Assembly (NCBI RefSeq): GCF_008312835.1
Contig: NZ_VSKS01000011.1
Location: 1-64,000, forward strand
Reading direction: 5' to 3'
Origin: Streptomyces marokkonensis
GTDB lineage: Bacteria; Actinomycetota; Actinomycetes; Streptomycetales; Streptomycetaceae
Length of the DNA: 64,000 nt
Below the pieces are notes generated by a model. That model saw nothing but the letters and a program-made list of their open reading frames with translations, did no database searches and had not been told where the DNA came from. This document shows positions 42,354 through 49,675 of the stretch, one piece after another. Numbering within the stretch: position 1 is the first letter of the stretch; the number at the start of each line of letters is the position of its first letter. Made by a program: the position numbers and the translations under genes.

Positions 42354-42752
42354 TCAGGTCTCGTTCCGGCGGTCGGCCTGGTGGGCGGCCGCGGCGAGCA
42401 GGGAATCGAGCAGGCCGGGGAACAGTTCGTCCAGGTCGTCGCGGCGCAGGACGTTCATCTTCGCGGTGCCCTCGTAGACCTGCCTGATCACGCCGTTCTC
42501 GCGGAGCACCCGGAAGTGGTGCGTGCTGGTGGACTTGGTGACCGGTACGTCGAACTGCGAGCAGGACAGCGCGACGCCCGCGGCGGCGAGCTCGCGGACG
42601 ATCCGCATCCGTACGGGGTCGGAGAGCGCGTGCAGCACGCCCTCCAGCCGGATCTCCCCGCGCGCGGGGTGCGGCAGATCACGGCTGCTCGGGACGGGGG
42701 CGGCGGTCGTCACTGCGGCGGCTCCACATGTCGTCGCGGGAGGAGCCTCCAT
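42354..42752 (-). CDS. ArsR-type winged-helix regulator
   Basis: A 132-residue regulator: GEIRLEGVLHALSDPVRMRIVRELAAAGVALSCSQFDVPVTKSTSTHHFRVLRENGVIRQVYEGTAKMNVLRRDDL. The HTH is of the ArsR fold without the classical metal-binding CxCxxC, so it likely senses something else. The ATG at 42752 coincides with a TACAAT box; in-frame codons further upstream (42779) would place the operator inside the gene. It diverges from an old yellow enzyme, with two TACGA-N6-TCGTA sites between them. Confidence 0.83.
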   Translation of the reverse strand: MEAPPATTCGAAAVTTAAPVPSSRDLPHPARGEIRLEGVLHALSDPVRMRIVRELAAAGVALSCSQFDVPVTKSTSTHHFRVLRENGVIRQVYEGTAKMNVLRRDDLDELFPGLLDSLLAAAAHQADRRNET

Positions 42753-42754
42753 TG

Positions 42755-42804
42755 TACGAGAGGCTTCGTAGTTTGACATCTGCCGTACTACGATGCCTAT
42801 CGTA
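42755..42804. promoter_or_regulatory. Two TACGA-N6-TCGTA operators
   Basis: TACGA-GAGGCT-TCGTA at 42755-42770 and TACGA-TGCCTA-TCGTA at 42789-42804 share perfect half-sites; centres lie 34 bp apart, near three helical turns. A TTGACA box (42772-42777) lies between them. They sit in the divergent region of the ArsR and flavoprotein genes. Confidence 0.75.
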
Positions 42805-42845
42805 CGACCCGCACCCTCCCCCGGTCCCGCCGAATGGAGCCCACC

Positions 42846-43925
42846 GTGAGCACGCTGTTCGAGCCGTACACCCTGCGCGACGTGACGATCCCCAACCGCG
42901 TGTGGATGCCGCCCATGTGCCAGTACTCGGCCGCTCCCGAGGGAGCCGAGGCCGGTGCCCCCGGTGACTGGCACTTCGCGCACTACGCGGCCCGAGCGGC
43001 CGGCGGAACGGGCCTGATCGTCGTCGAGGCCACCGCCGTGGCGCCGGAGGGCCGCATCTCGCCGTACGACCTCGGCCTCTGGAACGACACCCAGACCGAG
43101 GCCTTCCGCCGGATCACCGGATTCCTCGCCGCACAGGGCACCGTCCCCGCCGTCCAGCTCGCACACGCCGGCCGCAAGGCGTCGACCGACCGCCCCTGGA
43201 AGGGCGGCGCGCCCGTCGGACCGGAGGCCCACGGCTGGCAGCCGGTGGCGCCGAGCCCGCGCGCGTTCTCCGAAGGGCATCAGGTCCCCGACGAGCTGAC
43301 CGTGGACGGGATCCGGGAGATCGTCGCCGGCTTCCGCGCCGCCGCCCGCCGTGCGCTCGCCGCGGGGTTCGAGATCGCCGAGATCCACGGCGCCCACGGC
43401 TATCTGATCAACGAGTTCCTCTCCCCGCACTCCAACCACCGCACCGACGCCTACGGCGGCTCGTACGAGAACCGGACCCGTTTCGCGCTCGAGGTGGTCG
43501 ACGCCGTGCGCGAGGAGTGGCCGGACGACAAGCCGCTGTTCTTCCGCATCTCGGCCACGGACTGGCTGGAGGACGGCGGCTGGACCGCGGACGACACCGT
43601 CCGCTTCGCCTCCGAGCTGCACGCCCGCGGCATCGACCTGCTCGACGTCTCCACCGGCGGCAACGCCCCCGGCGCCCGCGTCCCGACCCGGCCCGGCTAC
43701 CAGGTCCCCTTCGCCGCGCGGGTGCGCAGCGAGACACCGATGCCGGTCGCCGCCGTCGGACTGATCACCGAGGTCGAGCAGGCGGAGAAGATCCTGGCCA
43801 ACGGCGAGGCGGACGCGGTGCTCCTCGGCCGCGAGCTGCTCCGCAACCCCTCCTGGGCCCGGCACGCGGCCCGCGAGCTCGGCGGCACGGTCCACGTGCC
43901 CGACCAGTACCACCGCTCCGTCTGA
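42846..43925 (+). CDS. Old yellow enzyme, YqjM-like NADH:flavin oxidoreductase
   Basis: A 359-residue FMN TIM-barrel. MPPMCQYSA holds the YqjM-type catalytic Cys25; VQLAHAGRKA, EIHGAHGYLINEFLSPHSNHRTDAYGGS (substrate-binding His pair and FMN loop) and AVGLITEVEQAEKIL with LLGRELLRNP (FMN phosphate) follow. It reduces C=C bonds of enals, enones or nitro compounds with NADPH. The GTG at 42846 has GGAG 8 nt upstream. Its operator sites suggest induction when a reactive substrate inactivates the adjacent ArsR protein (inference). Confidence 0.9.
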   Translation: MSTLFEPYTLRDVTIPNRVWMPPMCQYSAAPEGAEAGAPGDWHFAHYAARAAGGTGLIVVEATAVAPEGRISPYDLGLWNDTQTEAFRRITGFLAAQGTVPAVQLAHAGRKASTDRPWKGGAPVGPEAHGWQPVAPSPRAFSEGHQVPDELTVDGIREIVAGFRAAARRALAAGFEIAEIHGAHGYLINEFLSPHSNHRTDAYGGSYENRTRFALEVVDAVREEWPDDKPLFFRISATDWLEDGGWTADDTVRFASELHARGIDLLDVSTGGNAPGARVPTRPGYQVPFAARVRSETPMPVAAVGLITEVEQAEKILANGEADAVLLGRELLRNPSWARHAARELGGTVHVPDQYHRSV

Positions 43926-43950
43926 CCCCTCCGCCGGGCGTCTCGCCGGT

Positions 43951-43979
43951 GGCCCGGGGCGCCTGTCGCGCCCCGGGCC
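43951..43979 (+). terminator. Hairpin terminator after old yellow enzyme
   Basis: GGCCCGGGGCGC (43951-43962) and GCGCCCCGGGCC (43968-43979) form a perfect 12-bp stem with a 5-nt loop. Confidence 0.7.
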
Positions 43980-44023
43980 TCCGGCCTTCGTGATTCCTGG
44001 CCGAATGTGATGCACGCACGGCG

Positions 44024-44052
44024 TTGACTAGAAAGCGCTTACCCTCTACGTT
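44024..44052 (+). promoter_or_regulatory. Pectate lyase promoter with a LacI-like palindrome
   Basis: TTGACT (44024-44029) and TACGTT (44047-44052) are separated by exactly 17 nt. The spacer contains GAAAGCGCTT, with AAGCGCTT (44033-44040) a perfect palindrome of the kind bound by LacI-family sugar regulators. Confidence 0.7.
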
Positions 44053-44161
44053 CCGTTCAGCAGCGTGACCGGTACCCCGCTACCGGCCGCGTTCGCGGCA
44101 CCATCATGAACGTCGTTCACCTATATGGCTCTCACCCCCACACCACGACAGAAGGAACGAC

Positions 44162-44962
44162 ATGACTTCCGCGACACGACCACGCGCCCGCAGGCGCGCA
44201 CTCACGGGCGCACTCGCCACCCTGGGTATCTCGATTGGCATGGTCATGGCCACCGGGACCACGGCGGGCGCGGCCACCTGGCCGACCCCCAACGGCAGCC
44301 AGGGCGTCTCCTCCACCATCTCCGTGTCCGGCACCAAGGACTACGGGATGAAGCGCCTCTACGGCACCGGCGACCTGGGCTCGGGCGGCCAGGACGAGGA
44401 CCAGGGCCCGATCCTCGAACTGGCCGACGGCGCGGTCCTGAAGAACGTCATCCTGGGCGCCCCCGCCGCCGACGGCATCCACTGCAAGGGCTCCTGCACG
44501 CTGCAGAACGTCTGGTGGGAGGACGTCGGCGAGGACGCGGCCACGTTCAAGGGCAAGTCGTCGGGGTCGGTCTACACCGTCAGCGGCGGCGGCGCCAAGG
44601 AGGCAAGCGACAAGGTGTTCCAGTTCAACGGCGCCGGAACGCTGAACGTGTCGAACTTCGCGGTCAAGAACTTCGGCACCTTCGTCCGCTCCTGCGGCAA
44701 CTGCTCCACGCAGTACAAGCGGACGATCAACCTCAACACCATCGAGGTGAACTGGAAGGGCAGCAGGCTCGCCGGCATCAACACCAACTACGGCGACAGC
44801 GCGACCCTGCGGAACATCACGATCATCGGGGACAGCAGCAAGAAGATCGTCCCGTGCCAGAAGTACATCGGCAATGACGACGGCGACGAGCCGGACACCA
44901 ACGGCTCGGGTCCCGACGGCACCCACTGCAAGTACGCGTCATCCGACATCACCTACCGGTAG
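44162..44962 (+). CDS. Secreted pectate lyase, PL3 family
   Basis: A 266-residue exported protein. The leader RPRARRRALTGALATLGISIGMVMATGTTAGA ends in an AxA site near residue 37 and has an RRRALT start that might use either Sec or Tat. The mature part is a right-handed beta-helix: QDEDQGPILELADGAVLKNVILGAPAADGIHCKGSCTLQNVWWEDVGEDAATFKG is the PL3 signature with calcium-binding acidic residues and many cysteines; VRSCGNCSTQYKRTI follows. It cleaves de-esterified pectin by beta-elimination. GAAGGAA precedes the ATG. Expression is probably sugar-controlled. Confidence 0.9.
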   Translation: MTSATRPRARRRALTGALATLGISIGMVMATGTTAGAATWPTPNGSQGVSSTISVSGTKDYGMKRLYGTGDLGSGGQDEDQGPILELADGAVLKNVILGAPAADGIHCKGSCTLQNVWWEDVGEDAATFKGKSSGSVYTVSGGGAKEASDKVFQFNGAGTLNVSNFAVKNFGTFVRSCGNCSTQYKRTINLNTIEVNWKGSRLAGINTNYGDSATLRNITIIGDSSKKIVPCQKYIGNDDGDEPDTNGSGPDGTHCKYASSDITYR

Positions 44963-45034
44963 CCCCCCACGGGCGGCCGCCGTACGAGGCGCCCCGCGCG
45001 GCGTCCCGTACGGCCGGCCGCTCCGGGCGCGCGC

Positions 45035-45805
45035 TCACGCACCGCCCACACGCGAGCGCACCTCCCCGGTCAGCTCCCGCCGGTAGCCCGCGTACGCGGC
45101 ACGCAGTTCCCCGCCCGGCCAGTCGTCGGGCAGCAGGCCGGGGGGCAGGACCGGGTCGGCGAGCAGATGGCGCACGACGGCGGCGAACACGGTCAGCCGG
45201 TCGGCGGGACGGGCGGCGCGCCCGATGTGGCCGAGGAGTTCGCGGGCCGTGCCCGACCAGGCGTCCAGCGGCCACAGGCTCGCGGCGAGCTCAGCGGCGG
45301 GCCGGCCGGGGCGGCCGGGGCGGGCCGCGCAGCACTCGGCCACCTCGTCGAGACCCGCGGGCAGGCGGCGCTCCAGATTGGCGGGCCGCAGCCACACCCC
45401 CTCGCGGAGTTCGGCCAGCCGGAGGGCCGCGAGCCGGGCGCGCAGGCCGGCCCGTTCCGCGGGACCCCGGCCCGTCGCCGTGATCACCACCAGTTCCCAG
45501 TCGCCGTCCCACGCGCGCGTGCGCGGCCGTACGGACTCGTCCTGGCGGCGCTGGCGTTCCAGCAGCCGCTCACTCAGGCGGTAGCCGGCGTCCGTGCGAC
45601 GCAGATCACCGGCGGCCACCATCCGGCTGAGCGCCGCGCGAAGCGTGGACCCTCCGACGTCGAAACCTCCCACGAGCCGTCCGAGTTCCTTCGCCGGGAG
45701 CTCCGGCGGGTGGGTGCCGAGCAGCAGGCTCAGGACGACCGACCGCGCGGAGAGAGGACGCAGCAGCGGGTCGTCCGGTGCCGCCGCCGCTTCGTTCCTC
45801 CGCAT
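45035..45805 (-). CDS. PaaX family transcriptional regulator
   Basis: A 256-residue regulator. SARSVVLSLLLGTHPPELPAKELGRLVGGFDVGGSTLRAALSRMVAAGDLRRTDAGYRLSERLLERQRRQDES is the PaaX N-terminal winged helix, and WDGDWELVVI with REGVWLRPANL belongs to the central and C-terminal PaaX domains. PaaX proteins repress aromatic- or acyl-CoA degradation genes and respond to CoA thioesters. It diverges from an acyl-CoA dehydrogenase. The ATG at 45805 was chosen because TAGAGT lies 8 nt upstream; a longer ATG start at 45832 is possible. Confidence 0.85.
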   Translation of the reverse strand: MRRNEAAAAPDDPLLRPLSARSVVLSLLLGTHPPELPAKELGRLVGGFDVGGSTLRAALSRMVAAGDLRRTDAGYRLSERLLERQRRQDESVRPRTRAWDGDWELVVITATGRGPAERAGLRARLAALRLAELREGVWLRPANLERRLPAGLDEVAECCAARPGRPGRPAAELAASLWPLDAWSGTARELLGHIGRAARPADRLTVFAAVVRHLLADPVLPPGLLPDDWPGGELRAAYAGYRRELTGEVRSRVGGA

Positions 45806-45832
45806 GAGGCCGTACTCTACGTCGCCGATCAT

Positions 45833-45868
45833 GTTGCATGATTGCTGCGACCGTAGACATGGTGCAAC
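45833..45868. promoter_or_regulatory. Spaced dyad between paaX-like and dehydrogenase genes
   Basis: GTTGCA (45833-45838) and TGCAAC (45863-45868) are exact complements separated by 24 nt, in the divergent promoter region. Confidence 0.4.
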
Positions 45869-45877
45869 ACTCGCGGC

Positions 45878-47566
45878 ATGGTCACCACACTCGCCGACGA
45901 GCCGCTGCAGAGTCCCGGCGCACACCACGCCGGCCACGACGTCACGCACGACGTCACCAATCAGCCCCCTCCGCTGACGCCGTACGACGCCTCCGAGGAC
46001 GCCGCCCTGCTGGAGGGTCTGCGGCGCGAGGGCGCCGGCTGGGCCGAGGACGACCTGCGGCGGCTCGGCAGACTGGCCGGCAGCGCGCGGGCGCAGGAGT
46101 GGAGCGATCAGGCCAACCGTCACGAGCCCGTGCTGCGCACCCACGACCGGTACGGGCACCGGATCGACGAGGTCGAGTTCCACCCGAGCTGGCACCACCT
46201 GATGCGCACGGCCGTCGCCGAGGGTCTGGCCGCCGCGCCCTGGGCGGACGACCGGCCCGGCGCGCACGTCGCCCGCACCGCGGGAGGACTCGTGTGGGGG
46301 CACACCGACGCGGGACACGGCTGCCCGACGTCCATGACGTACGCGGCGGTGCCCGTCCTGCGCCGGCAGCCGGAGCTGGCGGAGGCGTACGAGCCGCTGC
46401 TGACCAGCCGTGAGTACGAGCCGGGCCTGAGCGTGCCGGCCGGGAAACGCGGGCTGCTGGCCGGCATGGGGATGACCGAGAAGCAGGGCGGCTCCGACGT
46501 CCGGACCAACACCACCGCGGCGACGCCGACCGCCGAGCCCGGGGTGTACACCCTGCGCGGGCACAAGTGGTTCACCTCGGCGCCGATGTGCGACGTGTTC
46601 CTGGTGCTGGCGCAGGCCCCGGACGGGCTGTCGTGCTTCCTGGTGCCGCGCGTGCTGCCCGACGGCACCCGCAACACGTTCCGGATCCAGCGGCTGAAGG
46701 AGAAGCTGGGCAACCGCTCCAACGCCTCGTCCGAGCCCGAGTTCGACGGGACGGTCGCCTGGCTGGTCGGCCCGGAGGGACAGGGCGTGAAGACCATCAT
46801 CGAGATGGTCAACTGCACCCGGCTGGACTGCGTGATGATGTCGGCGGCGCTGATGCGCAAGACGCTCGTGGAGGCGGGCCACCACGTGCGTCACCGCAGC
46901 GCGTTCGGGGCGCGGCTGGTGGACCAGCCCCTGATGCGCAACGTCCTGGCCGACCTCGCCCTGGAGTCCGAGGCCGCCACGGCCCTCACCCTGCGGCTGG
47001 CCGGGGCGGCCGACCGCGCGGTGCGCGGGGACGCCGGGGAGGCCGCGTTCCGGAGGATCGCGACCGCGGCCGGCAAGTACTGGGTCACCAAGCGGGGCCC
47101 CGCCTTCACCGCCGAGGCCCTGGAGTGCCTGGGCGGCAACGGCTACGTCGAGGAGTCGGGGATGCCCCGGCACTACCGCGAGGCCCCGCTGCTGTCGATC
47201 TGGGAGGGCTCGGGGAACGTCAATGCCCTCGACGTGCTGCGGGCCCTGGGCCGGGACACGGCCACCGCGCAGGCGCTGTTCGACGAACTCGCCCTGACGC
47301 GTGGCGCGGACGCCCGGCTGGACGCGGCCGTCGCCGGGCTGAAGGGCTGGTCGGCCCGGGGCTCGCAGGCGAACGCCCGGCGGCTGGTGGAGCGGATGGC
47401 GCTGACGCTGCAGGGTTCCCTCCTCGTCCGGCACGCCCCGGCGGCGGTCGCCGACGCCTTCTGCGCCACCCGGCTGGGCGGCGACTGGGGGCACGCCTTC
47501 GGCACGCTGCCCGCGACGGCCGGGCTGGACGCGATCGTGGAGCGCGCGCTGCCGGGCGGGGACTGA
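45878..47566 (+). CDS. AidB-like acyl-CoA dehydrogenase
   Basis: A 562-residue flavoenzyme. GKRGLLAGMGMTEKQGGSDVRTNTTAATP and YTLRGHKWFTSAPMCDVFLVLAQAPDGLSCFLVPR give the FAD-binding middle domain; LGNRSNASSEPEFDGTVAWLVG and the C-terminal helices (FTAEALECLGGNGYVEESGMPRHYREAPLLSIWEGSGNVNALDVL) match AidB and its acyl-CoA dehydrogenase relatives. Either isovaleryl-CoA-like oxidation or an AidB-type protective role is possible. It diverges from the PaaX regulator, favouring a degradative role, with electrons probably passed to EtfAB. Confidence 0.87.
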   Translation: MVTTLADEPLQSPGAHHAGHDVTHDVTNQPPPLTPYDASEDAALLEGLRREGAGWAEDDLRRLGRLAGSARAQEWSDQANRHEPVLRTHDRYGHRIDEVEFHPSWHHLMRTAVAEGLAAAPWADDRPGAHVARTAGGLVWGHTDAGHGCPTSMTYAAVPVLRRQPELAEAYEPLLTSREYEPGLSVPAGKRGLLAGMGMTEKQGGSDVRTNTTAATPTAEPGVYTLRGHKWFTSAPMCDVFLVLAQAPDGLSCFLVPRVLPDGTRNTFRIQRLKEKLGNRSNASSEPEFDGTVAWLVGPEGQGVKTIIEMVNCTRLDCVMMSAALMRKTLVEAGHHVRHRSAFGARLVDQPLMRNVLADLALESEAATALTLRLAGAADRAVRGDAGEAAFRRIATAAGKYWVTKRGPAFTAEALECLGGNGYVEESGMPRHYREAPLLSIWEGSGNVNALDVLRALGRDTATAQALFDELALTRGADARLDAAVAGLKGWSARGSQANARRLVERMALTLQGSLLVRHAPAAVADAFCATRLGGDWGHAFGTLPATAGLDAIVERALPGGD

Positions 47567-47728
47567 CGGCCCCGGCCGGGAACCCGTGCGCCATGGACCG
47601 TCGTCCGACCGCCGCACCGGCCCGACCTGCGACGCGGGCCGATCCTGGGGTGACTGTCAGTGGTGGGGTGCAGACTGGCCGGAGTCCGGAATCAGGACGT
47701 CGAGGATGACGTCGCGGAGGTGATCGGC

Positions 47729-48814
47729 ATGACCGAAGTACTGCTCGCCGTGGGCACCCGCAAGGGTCTGTTCATCGGGCGCCGGCGGGGTGGCGCCTGG
47801 GAGTTCGACGAAAGCCCCTGTTTCAACGCGCAGGCCGTGTACTCGGTCGCGATCGACACGCGGGAGGCGACACCACGGCTGCTGGCCGGCGGTGACAGCG
47901 CGCACTGGGGCCCGTCGGTGTTCCACTCCGACGACCTGGGCCGCAGCTGGACGGAGCCGGCCCGGCCCGCCGTCAAGTTCCCCCAGGACACGGGGGCCTC
48001 GCTGGAGCGGGTCTGGCAGCTGCACCCGGCCGCGGCCGAACCCGGCGTGGTGTACGCGGGGACGGAGCCGGCCGCGCTCTACCGGTCGGAGGACCGCGGG
48101 GAGTCCTTCGAGCTGGTCCGGCCGCTGTGGGAGCACCCCACGCGATCGAAGTGGGTGCCCGGCGGCGGCGGTGAGGGCCTGCACACCGTGCTCACCGACG
48201 GGCGCGATCCGCGGGCGGTGACGGTCGCCGTCTCCACGGCGGGCGTGTTCCGCACCCTGGACGGGGGCGCGACCTGGGCCCCGTCCAACTCCGGGGTGTC
48301 CGCGGTGTTCCTGCCGGACCCGAACCCGGAGTTCGGGCAGTGCGTGCACAAGGTGGCCAGGGACGCGGCGAACCCGGACCGGCTGTATCTGCAGAACCAC
48401 TGGGGTGTGTACCGCAGTGACGACGCCGGCGGGCACTGGACGGACATCGGTGAGGGCCTGCCGTCGACGTTCGGCTTCGCGGTGGTGGCCCATCCCCGCC
48501 GTGGTGACACGGCGTACGTGTTCCCGATCAACGCCGACTCGGACCGGGTGCCGGCCGGCCGGCGCTGCCGGGTCTACCGGACGGCGGACGCGGGCAAGAG
48601 CTGGGAGCCGCTCTCGGCGGGGCTGCCGCAGGGCGATCACTACGGCACGGTGCTGCGCGACGCGATGTGCCACGACGGCGCGGACCCAGCCGGCGTCTAC
48701 TTCGGCAACCGCAACGGCGAGGTGTACGCGTCGGCCGACGACGGCGACAGCTGGCGGCTACTGGCGTCGCACCTGCCGGACGTGCTGTGCGTGCGGGCGG
48801 CGGTCGTCGGCTGA
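47729..48814 (+). CDS. Asp-box beta-propeller protein
   Basis: A 361-residue protein with at least five Asp-box repeats, S/T-x-D-x-G-x-S/T-W: SDDLGRSW, SEDRGESF, LDGGATW, SDDAGGHW, TADAGKSW and SADDGDSW. These mark sialidase- or sortilin/YCF48-like propellers. No signal peptide, so it may be cytoplasmic. Catalytic sialidase residues are not identifiable; a glycosidase label would go too far. The ATG at 47729 has CGGAGG upstream and gives MTEVLLAVGTRKGLFIGR, the usual opening. Confidence 0.8.
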   Translation: MTEVLLAVGTRKGLFIGRRRGGAWEFDESPCFNAQAVYSVAIDTREATPRLLAGGDSAHWGPSVFHSDDLGRSWTEPARPAVKFPQDTGASLERVWQLHPAAAEPGVVYAGTEPAALYRSEDRGESFELVRPLWEHPTRSKWVPGGGGEGLHTVLTDGRDPRAVTVAVSTAGVFRTLDGGATWAPSNSGVSAVFLPDPNPEFGQCVHKVARDAANPDRLYLQNHWGVYRSDDAGGHWTDIGEGLPSTFGFAVVAHPRRGDTAYVFPINADSDRVPAGRRCRVYRTADAGKSWEPLSAGLPQGDHYGTVLRDAMCHDGADPAGVYFGNRNGEVYASADDGDSWRLLASHLPDVLCVRAAVVG

Positions 48815-48840
48815 TCCGCCGGCCGGCTCCGCTGCAGACG

Positions 48841-48879
48841 CCGGGTCCCCGGCCGACTGGATGTCGGCCGGGGACCCGG
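48841..48879 (+). terminator. Long perfect hairpin terminator
   Basis: Arms 48841-48857 and 48863-48879 pair perfectly for 17 bp around a 5-nt loop, shortly after the propeller gene. Confidence 0.8.
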
Positions 48880-48889
48880 TTCCTGTGTC

Positions 48890-49213
48890 ACGGTGCGTCA
48901 GCCACCGATTCCGGCATCGGACGACTTCCCTCTCGATGCCGAAGGGCTCCCGCACGATCTGGACCATTTCCTCGTCGGCGAAACGGGGAAGGCGACGATC
49001 TCACCAGGCCGAACCGCTCGGCAGCTCGCATCCGCCGGCCAGGAGAACCACTCGATCTCCGGTGTCTCCCGGACGACGGGGCCGTCGAGAGCCGCCTGAA
49101 GGAAACGCCACACCGAGAGCTCGTCCTCGTCCTCGTACTCGTACGACGATCCTCCGTATCCGTCACGGCAGTCGACGACCTGTTCCTCCCGAACCCGGAA
49201 GGGGGTCCCCGTC
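48890..49213 (-). pseudogene. Frameshifted remnant next to the RHS locus
   Basis: Reading from about 49213, one frame gives LTGTPFRVREEQVVDCRDGYGGSSYEYEDEDELSVWRFLQAALDGPVVRETPEIEWFSWPADASCRAVRPGEIVAFP. At about 48985 the coding character passes to a neighbouring frame (RFADEEMVQIVREPFGIEREVVRCRNRW). A single-base indel would join them. No start codon fits the upstream end. The product is not recognised; position behind an RHS toxin and acidic character suggest an old immunity gene, which is inference. Confidence 0.45.
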
Positions 49214-49231
49214 AGCGAGACAGGCGACAGA

Positions 49232-49275
49232 GACGCAGAAACCCCGCCAGGGCCCGGCGGGGTTTCCGCTGCGTC
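49232..49275 (-). terminator. Terminator of the RHS-immunity unit
   Basis: GAAACCCCGCC (49238-49248) and GGCGGGGTTTC (49256-49266) pair perfectly; GACGCAG and CTGCGTC extend the stem outside a small bulge. It lies about 30 nt after the stop of the two-CxxC protein gene. Confidence 0.75.
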
Positions 49276-49303
49276 ACCTCGTCAAGGTGGTGTCACCGGT
49301 GCT

Positions 49304-49675
49304 CTACCGCCGCCGCTTCCACACGAGGCTCTGCGGCAGCACACCGCTCTCCCACAGCTCGTCGAGTCTGACGAAGAGTCTCGGCAGGCTCCTGTCGAAC
49401 TCTTCCCAGGCCACCGGGTCCACGTCTCGCCATGGATCAGAGATGACCAGGCCCGGCGGCAGAGGGCTGGTCGCCCCAGCCATCCGGCGGCAAGCCGCAC
49501 ACCAGGTGTAGCTGATCACGGCGGGACGGTTCGCGTGCTGCGTGGCTCTGAGGTAGGAGCGGACCGCGACTTCCCCGCACGCCGGGCAGAGCCACTCCGA
49601 CTGGTCCTGGAGGAACTTCCGCTCCCGCCCGAGGGTCTCGATCTCCGAAGGCATGAAGCGCTTCATTTGGCTCAT
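49304..49675 (-). CDS. Zinc-ribbon-like protein, candidate immunity protein for the RHS toxin
   Basis: A 123-residue protein. Two cysteine pairs, CPAC (30-33) and CAAC (59-62), frame a central block (GEVAVRSYLRATQHANRPAVISYTW) and suggest one zinc site. The C-terminal part (DPWRDVDPVAWEEFDRSLPRLFVRLDELWESGVLPQSL) is acidic and Trp-rich, as in many immunity proteins. Its ATG overlaps the RHS stop (ATGA) and AAGGA lies 8 nt upstream, so it is made together with the toxin. I do not recognise its family. Role is inferred from position only. Confidence 0.65.
   Translation of the reverse strand: MSQMKRFMPSEIETLGRERKFLQDQSEWLCPACGEVAVRSYLRATQHANRPAVISYTWCAACRRMAGATSPLPPGLVISDPWRDVDPVAWEEFDRSLPRLFVRLDELWESGVLPQSLVWKRRR

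Noticed and set aside
42753-44015. Upstream extension of the ArsR frame across the old yellow enzyme gene
   Set aside because: The extension is antisense to a well-conserved flavoprotein; only the last 132 codons show a domain.
45878-47566. Naming the dehydrogenase as aidB
   Set aside because: Similarity is at family level and the PaaX context points to catabolism; a DNA-repair role is not supported.
45806-47617. Upstream extension of the PaaX frame
   Set aside because: It is antisense to the acyl-CoA dehydrogenase and has no conserved features.
47729-48814. Calling the Asp-box protein a sialidase
   Set aside because: Asp boxes are structural; the arginine triad and nucleophile of sialidases are not identifiable and there is no signal peptide.
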